Source: DATLCI01 sp046714215
Lineage (GTDB): Bacteria > Acidobacteriota > Terriglobia > Terriglobales > Acidobacteriaceae
Direction: 5' to 3'
DNA: 25,465 nucleotides
Assembly (NCBI GenBank): GCA_046714215.1
Contig: JBKKBM010000091.1
Coordinates: 1 to 25,465, forward strand
Every line of letters begins with the position of its first letter. The first letter of the stretch is position 1. Shown in pieces: positions 23,005 through 25,465 of this stretch. The notes below the pieces were generated by a model. The model searched no databases, was not told the DNA's origin, and saw only the letters and a program-made list of their open reading frames with translations. A program made the position numbers and the translations under genes.

Positions 23005-23077
23005 TAGGAGTGCCGCTCCGCGCTCAACCAACTTCCTGCGGCCAACGTCTATACTTCACTTCCTCAGGAGGCCATCT

Positions 23078-23323
23078 ATGGTCCGCGCCTGGCTTCGCCT
23101 TACTCTTTGCCTGCTCTCTGTGGGCGCCACCCTATCAGCACAACAACTCGCCGACGAGCAGTTCGATCCACCCATCCCGCAACCTGCCTATGCTCAAGGC
23201 AAGGGTGCGGTGGTCGCCATCGACGAGGCTCACTTCAACTTCCACACACTTTCGGGACGCTTCCAGGCGTTTGCTAAGCTCCTGGGCAAAGATGGATACA
23301 GGCAGCAAGCCAACTTACTTTGA
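23078..23323 (+). pseudogene. Truncated exported protein (5' remnant, DUF4350-like start)
   Basis: ATG 23078 follows a very good AGGAGG ribosome-binding site (6-nt spacing). The product begins with a signal peptide (LRLTLCLLSVGATLSAQQ) and continues with GKGAVVAIDEAHFNFHTLSGRF and FAKLLGKDGYR. These resemble the N-terminus of larger exported proteins in which a strand VVxIDEAHxNFHT opens a glutamine-amidotransferase-like domain. Here the frame ends after 81 residues, exactly where the repeat copy at 23314 begins, so the gene seems to be cut off by that element. The remainder is not found elsewhere in the window. A genuinely short protein is the alternative. Confidence 0.55.
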
Positions 23324-23390
23324 TGGCAATCAGGAAGAAGAAGCAGAAACTGGTCGGCGCTAGCAGACGATTTCAGAACTTTCGTGTTAA
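23314..23390 (+). repeat. Dispersed repeat, copy 1
   Basis: From TTACTTTGATGGCAATCAGG through a GAA-rich tract to TGGTCGGCGCTAGCAGACG and AACTTTCGTGTT, this ~77-bp segment matches 25003-25085. It differs by point changes and by length of the GAA tract (17 versus 21 nt between CAG and TGG). In one frame both copies read W-S-A-L-A-D-D-(F/L)-R-T, so it may derive from the end of a protein-coding gene. The two copies bracket the amidase gene. Confidence 0.65.
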
Positions 23391-23481
23391 CAGTCGCATA
23401 GCGTGCCGGACGCTCTCGGACTCAATGCCGTCCGCCAGGAAGTCTCATAGGCGCAACGATCTCTTCCGGCACCTTTTTTGC

Positions 23482-24813
23482 TCAGGCACCCGCTTGATCT
23501 ATCAGCAGGATCGTGCGCAGAAGGACATTGGCGCCATTGGCGCAATCCTGCCATGGGGTTGATTCCCTGGGAGAATGGCTGATGCCATCGATGCTCGGCA
23601 CAAAGATCATGGCGATTGGCCCGATCTTGGCGATCATCTGCGCGTCGTGGCCGGCGCCGCTCGGCAATCGCATCGTCTTCAGCCCCAGCTCCGCCGCGGC
23701 GGTTTCTATCGTTGCCTGCAGCCCGGCCTCGCAGAGCGCCGGCGGGTAATGCTTCGTTTTCTCCATAACGATCTCGGTCCTAGTCTGCTGGGCGATTACC
23801 TGCGCGGCCTGCTTGATCTGGTCTCCCAACCGCGCAATCTTTTCTGGCGAGAGATCACGTAATTCGATCGAATGTTTGACCAAACCAGGTATGACATTGG
23901 CGGCATTGGGGAATACATCCAGCTTTCCGACAGTGCCGACATGGCGGCCGGGTTCGCGAGTCACGGTCTCCTGCACCGCTTCAATCAGCTTGGCGGCTGC
24001 CAATAACGCGTTCCGCCGCTGATTCATCGGAGTGGTGCCGGCATGGTTGGCAAAGCCGCGGATCTCCACGTCATAACGGTCGATGCTGACGATTCCCTCC
24101 ACCACGCCGATGGGGATCTTGTCGTTATAGAGGTTGCCGCCCTGCTCGATATGCAATTCGAGGTAACAGTGGATCGAACCGGGGGCCAGACGCGCCTCCG
24201 CCACGCGTGCCGGGTCGCCCCCGATCTTCCGCAGGCCGTCCGCGACGGAGATGCCATGGTTGACGCGCGCTAGGTCGTCGGCGCCGAGGTAGCCGGCGGC
24301 AAAACCGCTACCGGTAAAAGTGTTCTCTTCATCGGTCCAGATCATCATCTGCAGCGGATGACGAGTCGTGATGCCGTGCTCCTTCAGGGTGTGCATGATC
24401 TCGATCGCGGACAACGAGCCAAGGTCGCCGTCGAAGTTGCCACCATTGAGTACGGAATCGATGTGCGAACCGAAAAGGATCGGCTTCAGCCCCTTTTCTG
24501 ATCCGGCCCGCGCCCCCCAAATGTTCCCGGCCGCATCGACGCTCGGCTCCATGCCGAAGCTCCGCATCAAGTCCATGACATACTTTCGCGCAGCAACGAT
24601 TGCGTCAGAAAAACCCAGACGAGTGACGCCGTCGCTGAAGCCTCCGCCGGCAGGGCGCCCGTAAACGCTTAGCTCCTCCAAGCGCTTGCGCAAACGGTCC
24701 GCGTTGATGCGCAGCCCCAAACCCGGTTTCTGAAAGGAATACAAACGCGGAACCGCAACGCTGACCGACAGCGCGGCCAGGCCGGAAAGTACAGTGCGAC
24801 GATCGATCGACAT
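23482..24813 (-). CDS. M20-family N-carbamoyl amino acid hydrolase/allantoate amidohydrolase-like
   Basis: Zinc-dependent amidase of the hydantoinase/carbamoylase family, removing carbamoyl or ureido groups from amino acids or purine breakdown products. Metal ligands can be followed: His117 (LFGSHIDS), Asp128 (GGNFDGDLG), Glu in WTDEEN (161-164), His221 (ELHIEQGG) and a His in GISHSPRE near the end. GFANHAGTTPM and NVIPG mark the dimerisation/lid domain. Length is 443 aa. The N-terminus has a twin-arginine-like leader (IDRRTVLSGLAALSVSVAVP), suggesting export, unusual for cytosolic relatives. It is flanked by two repeat copies. Exact substrate is uncertain. Confidence 0.88.
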   Translation of the reverse strand: MSIDRRTVLSGLAALSVSVAVPRLYSFQKPGLGLRINADRLRKRLEELSVYGRPAGGGFSDGVTRLGFSDAIVAARKYVMDLMRSFGMEPSVDAAGNIWGARAGSEKGLKPILFGSHIDSVLNGGNFDGDLGSLSAIEIMHTLKEHGITTRHPLQMMIWTDEENTFTGSGFAAGYLGADDLARVNHGISVADGLRKIGGDPARVAEARLAPGSIHCYLELHIEQGGNLYNDKIPIGVVEGIVSIDRYDVEIRGFANHAGTTPMNQRRNALLAAAKLIEAVQETVTREPGRHVGTVGKLDVFPNAANVIPGLVKHSIELRDLSPEKIARLGDQIKQAAQVIAQQTRTEIVMEKTKHYPPALCEAGLQATIETAAAELGLKTMRLPSGAGHDAQMIAKIGPIAMIFVPSIDGISHSPRESTPWQDCANGANVLLRTILLIDQAGA

Positions 24814-25172
24814 GGGCTGGATTCTAGACCTTCAAAGCCCAAAAACCGAATGGGAAATGCCGCTGCGGAAGAATGGTCGGGACGGGCAGATTTGACGACT
24901 TCGTCGAACTGCCGCCGTCCCCTCGCAGGCTTTCTGCATTCGCTGCGCGAATGCGTGGATTGGGGTGCTCGTCGCCGGCAGTTCAAAAGTCCGACAAACG
25001 CGTTTACTTTTGATTGGCAATCAGGAAGAAGAAGAAGAAGAAGAATGGTCGGCCCTAGCAGACGATTTGAGAACTCTGGCTGTTCGGGGACATGCCCGAG
25101 GTAAACTGGAATATCCTATTTTGCACTTAGCAACGCGGACAAATGCCGACCGGTACGAGTAAGGAGGGAACA
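24814..25172. other. Low-coding stretch holding a repeat and (GAA)7
   Basis: This 359-bp stretch upstream of the minus-strand amidase has no convincing complete gene. It holds the second repeat copy (25003-25085) with seven GAA triplets (25025-25045) and a short related fragment at 24867-24900 (GGAAGAATGGTCGG followed by GCAGATTTGA). A frame from GTG 24965 reads LLIGNQ, seven Glu, then WSALADDLRTLAV, and ends at 25162, but lacks a ribosome-binding site. The 3' end contains the ribosome-binding site of the last gene. Confidence 0.5.
25003..25085 (+). repeat. Dispersed repeat, copy 2
   Basis: Second copy of the element at 23314-23390, same orientation, from TTACTTTTGATTGGCAATCAGG through (GAA)7 to TGGTCGGCCCTAGCAGACG and AACTCTGGCTGTT. 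Here the frame is intact across the GAA tract, whereas copy 1 has a net 4-nt difference that shifts it. Its mobile nature is unproven; no terminal inverted repeats or target duplications were seen. Confidence 0.65.
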
Positions 25173-25465
25173 ATGAGGAAAGCTTTCCTAGTAACTTTAT
25201 GGAGCTTGATGGCTACGCTGGCGTGGAGCGCCAGTCCTACCACGGTCCGGGATGATGCTAGCCAGACAAAGTGTCGTAATCTCGACACTGAAGATGTGGG
25301 CTCGATTGTACGGCACCCCGAGGTGACCGCAGCAATCCAGGTGCTGGATGCTTGGGTGGAAGCGACTGTGGCAGGTCGAGAACAACCGGGACTTTCTATT
25401 GGCATTGTGTACGACCAAGGCCTCATTTGGGCCAAAGGCTACGGCTTTGCCGATGTAGCCAGTCA
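25173..25465 (+). CDS. Serine beta-lactamase-like hydrolase, 5' part
   Basis: The frame is open to the window end, so only about 97 residues are visible. ATG 25173 has an ideal AAGGAGG ribosome-binding site 5 nt upstream. A signal peptide (RKAFLVTLWSLMATLAWSA) is followed by VLDAWVEATVAGREQPGLSIGIVYDQGLIWAKGYGFADVAS. The PGLSIGIV strand, then GLIWAKGYGFAD, is the usual start of the PF00144 beta-lactamase/penicillin-binding-protein-like domain. The catalytic SxxK motif would lie beyond the window. Such exported serine hydrolases often act as esterases or peptidases; substrate cannot be predicted. Confidence 0.8.
   Translation, partial: MRKAFLVTLWSLMATLAWSASPTTVRDDASQTKCRNLDTEDVGSIVRHPEVTAAIQVLDAWVEATVAGREQPGLSIGIVYDQGLIWAKGYGFADVAS

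Noticed and set aside
24867..24900. Third copy of the dispersed repeat
   Set aside because: Only about 13 bases match exactly (GAAGAATGGTCGG), followed by a weak partial match; it could be chance.
25025..25045. GAA tract as a CRISPR or structured repeat array
   Set aside because: It is a simple triplet tract without spacers or unique repeat units.

Overview
The window looks like a chromosomal segment of a high-GC, soil-type Acidobacteriota (Terriglobia/Koribacter-like). This is inferred from several uncharacterised proteins of a type I associate with that phylum (the MerR-like regulator, the 107-aa two-helix membrane protein, the TonB-domain protein). No rRNA, tRNA, CRISPR array, phage gene or recognisable transposase was seen. 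Most of the window is housekeeping and amino-acid or nitrogen metabolism. The last ~2.5 kb is more disturbed, with a truncated gene, a duplicated 80-bp element and low coding density.

Layout. Positions 1-222 hold the 3' part of a SelW/Rdx-family gene. Its CxxC-type motif is written Cys-Pro-Val-TGA, and a good hairpin follows the TGA, so it is most likely a selenoprotein. It converges with a five-gene minus-strand run read from 5318 down to 219: ggt, a sugar-phosphate-isomerase-like TIM barrel, a small membrane protein, asnS and arginase. After a 314-bp divergent intergenic region, the plus strand carries a TonB-domain protein, a possible 38-aa membrane peptide, miaA, an exported NagZ-like GH3 enzyme, a lipoprotein and a zinc-ribbon membrane protein. 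The pyrimidine operon pyrR-pyrB-pyrC follows (11199-14072), with its own promoter.

On the minus strand from 21307 to 14069 lie hyuB (hydantoinase B/oxoprolinase), a DinB/DUF1572 protein, a two-helix membrane protein, and then tdh, a DinB-like protein, an M49 peptidase and kbl. Tdh and Kbl together convert threonine to glycine and acetyl-CoA; here the two genes are separated by the DinB-like and peptidase genes in one tightly packed operon.

From 21395 the plus strand has a compact unit consisting of a promoter, a strong ribosome-binding site, a 15-codon lysine-rich ORF and a near-perfect intrinsic terminator. It is followed by a MerR-type regulator with its own promoter, a secreted protein of unknown function and a truncated exported protein. 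An M20-family carbamoylase/amidase (minus strand) lies between two copies of an ~80-bp repeat. The window ends inside a serine beta-lactamase-like hydrolase.

The observations most worth following are the recoded TGA at 19-21, the lysine-rich micro-ORF at 21513-21560, the promoter palindrome of the pyr operon, the mixed tdh/kbl operon and the repeat pair around the amidase gene.
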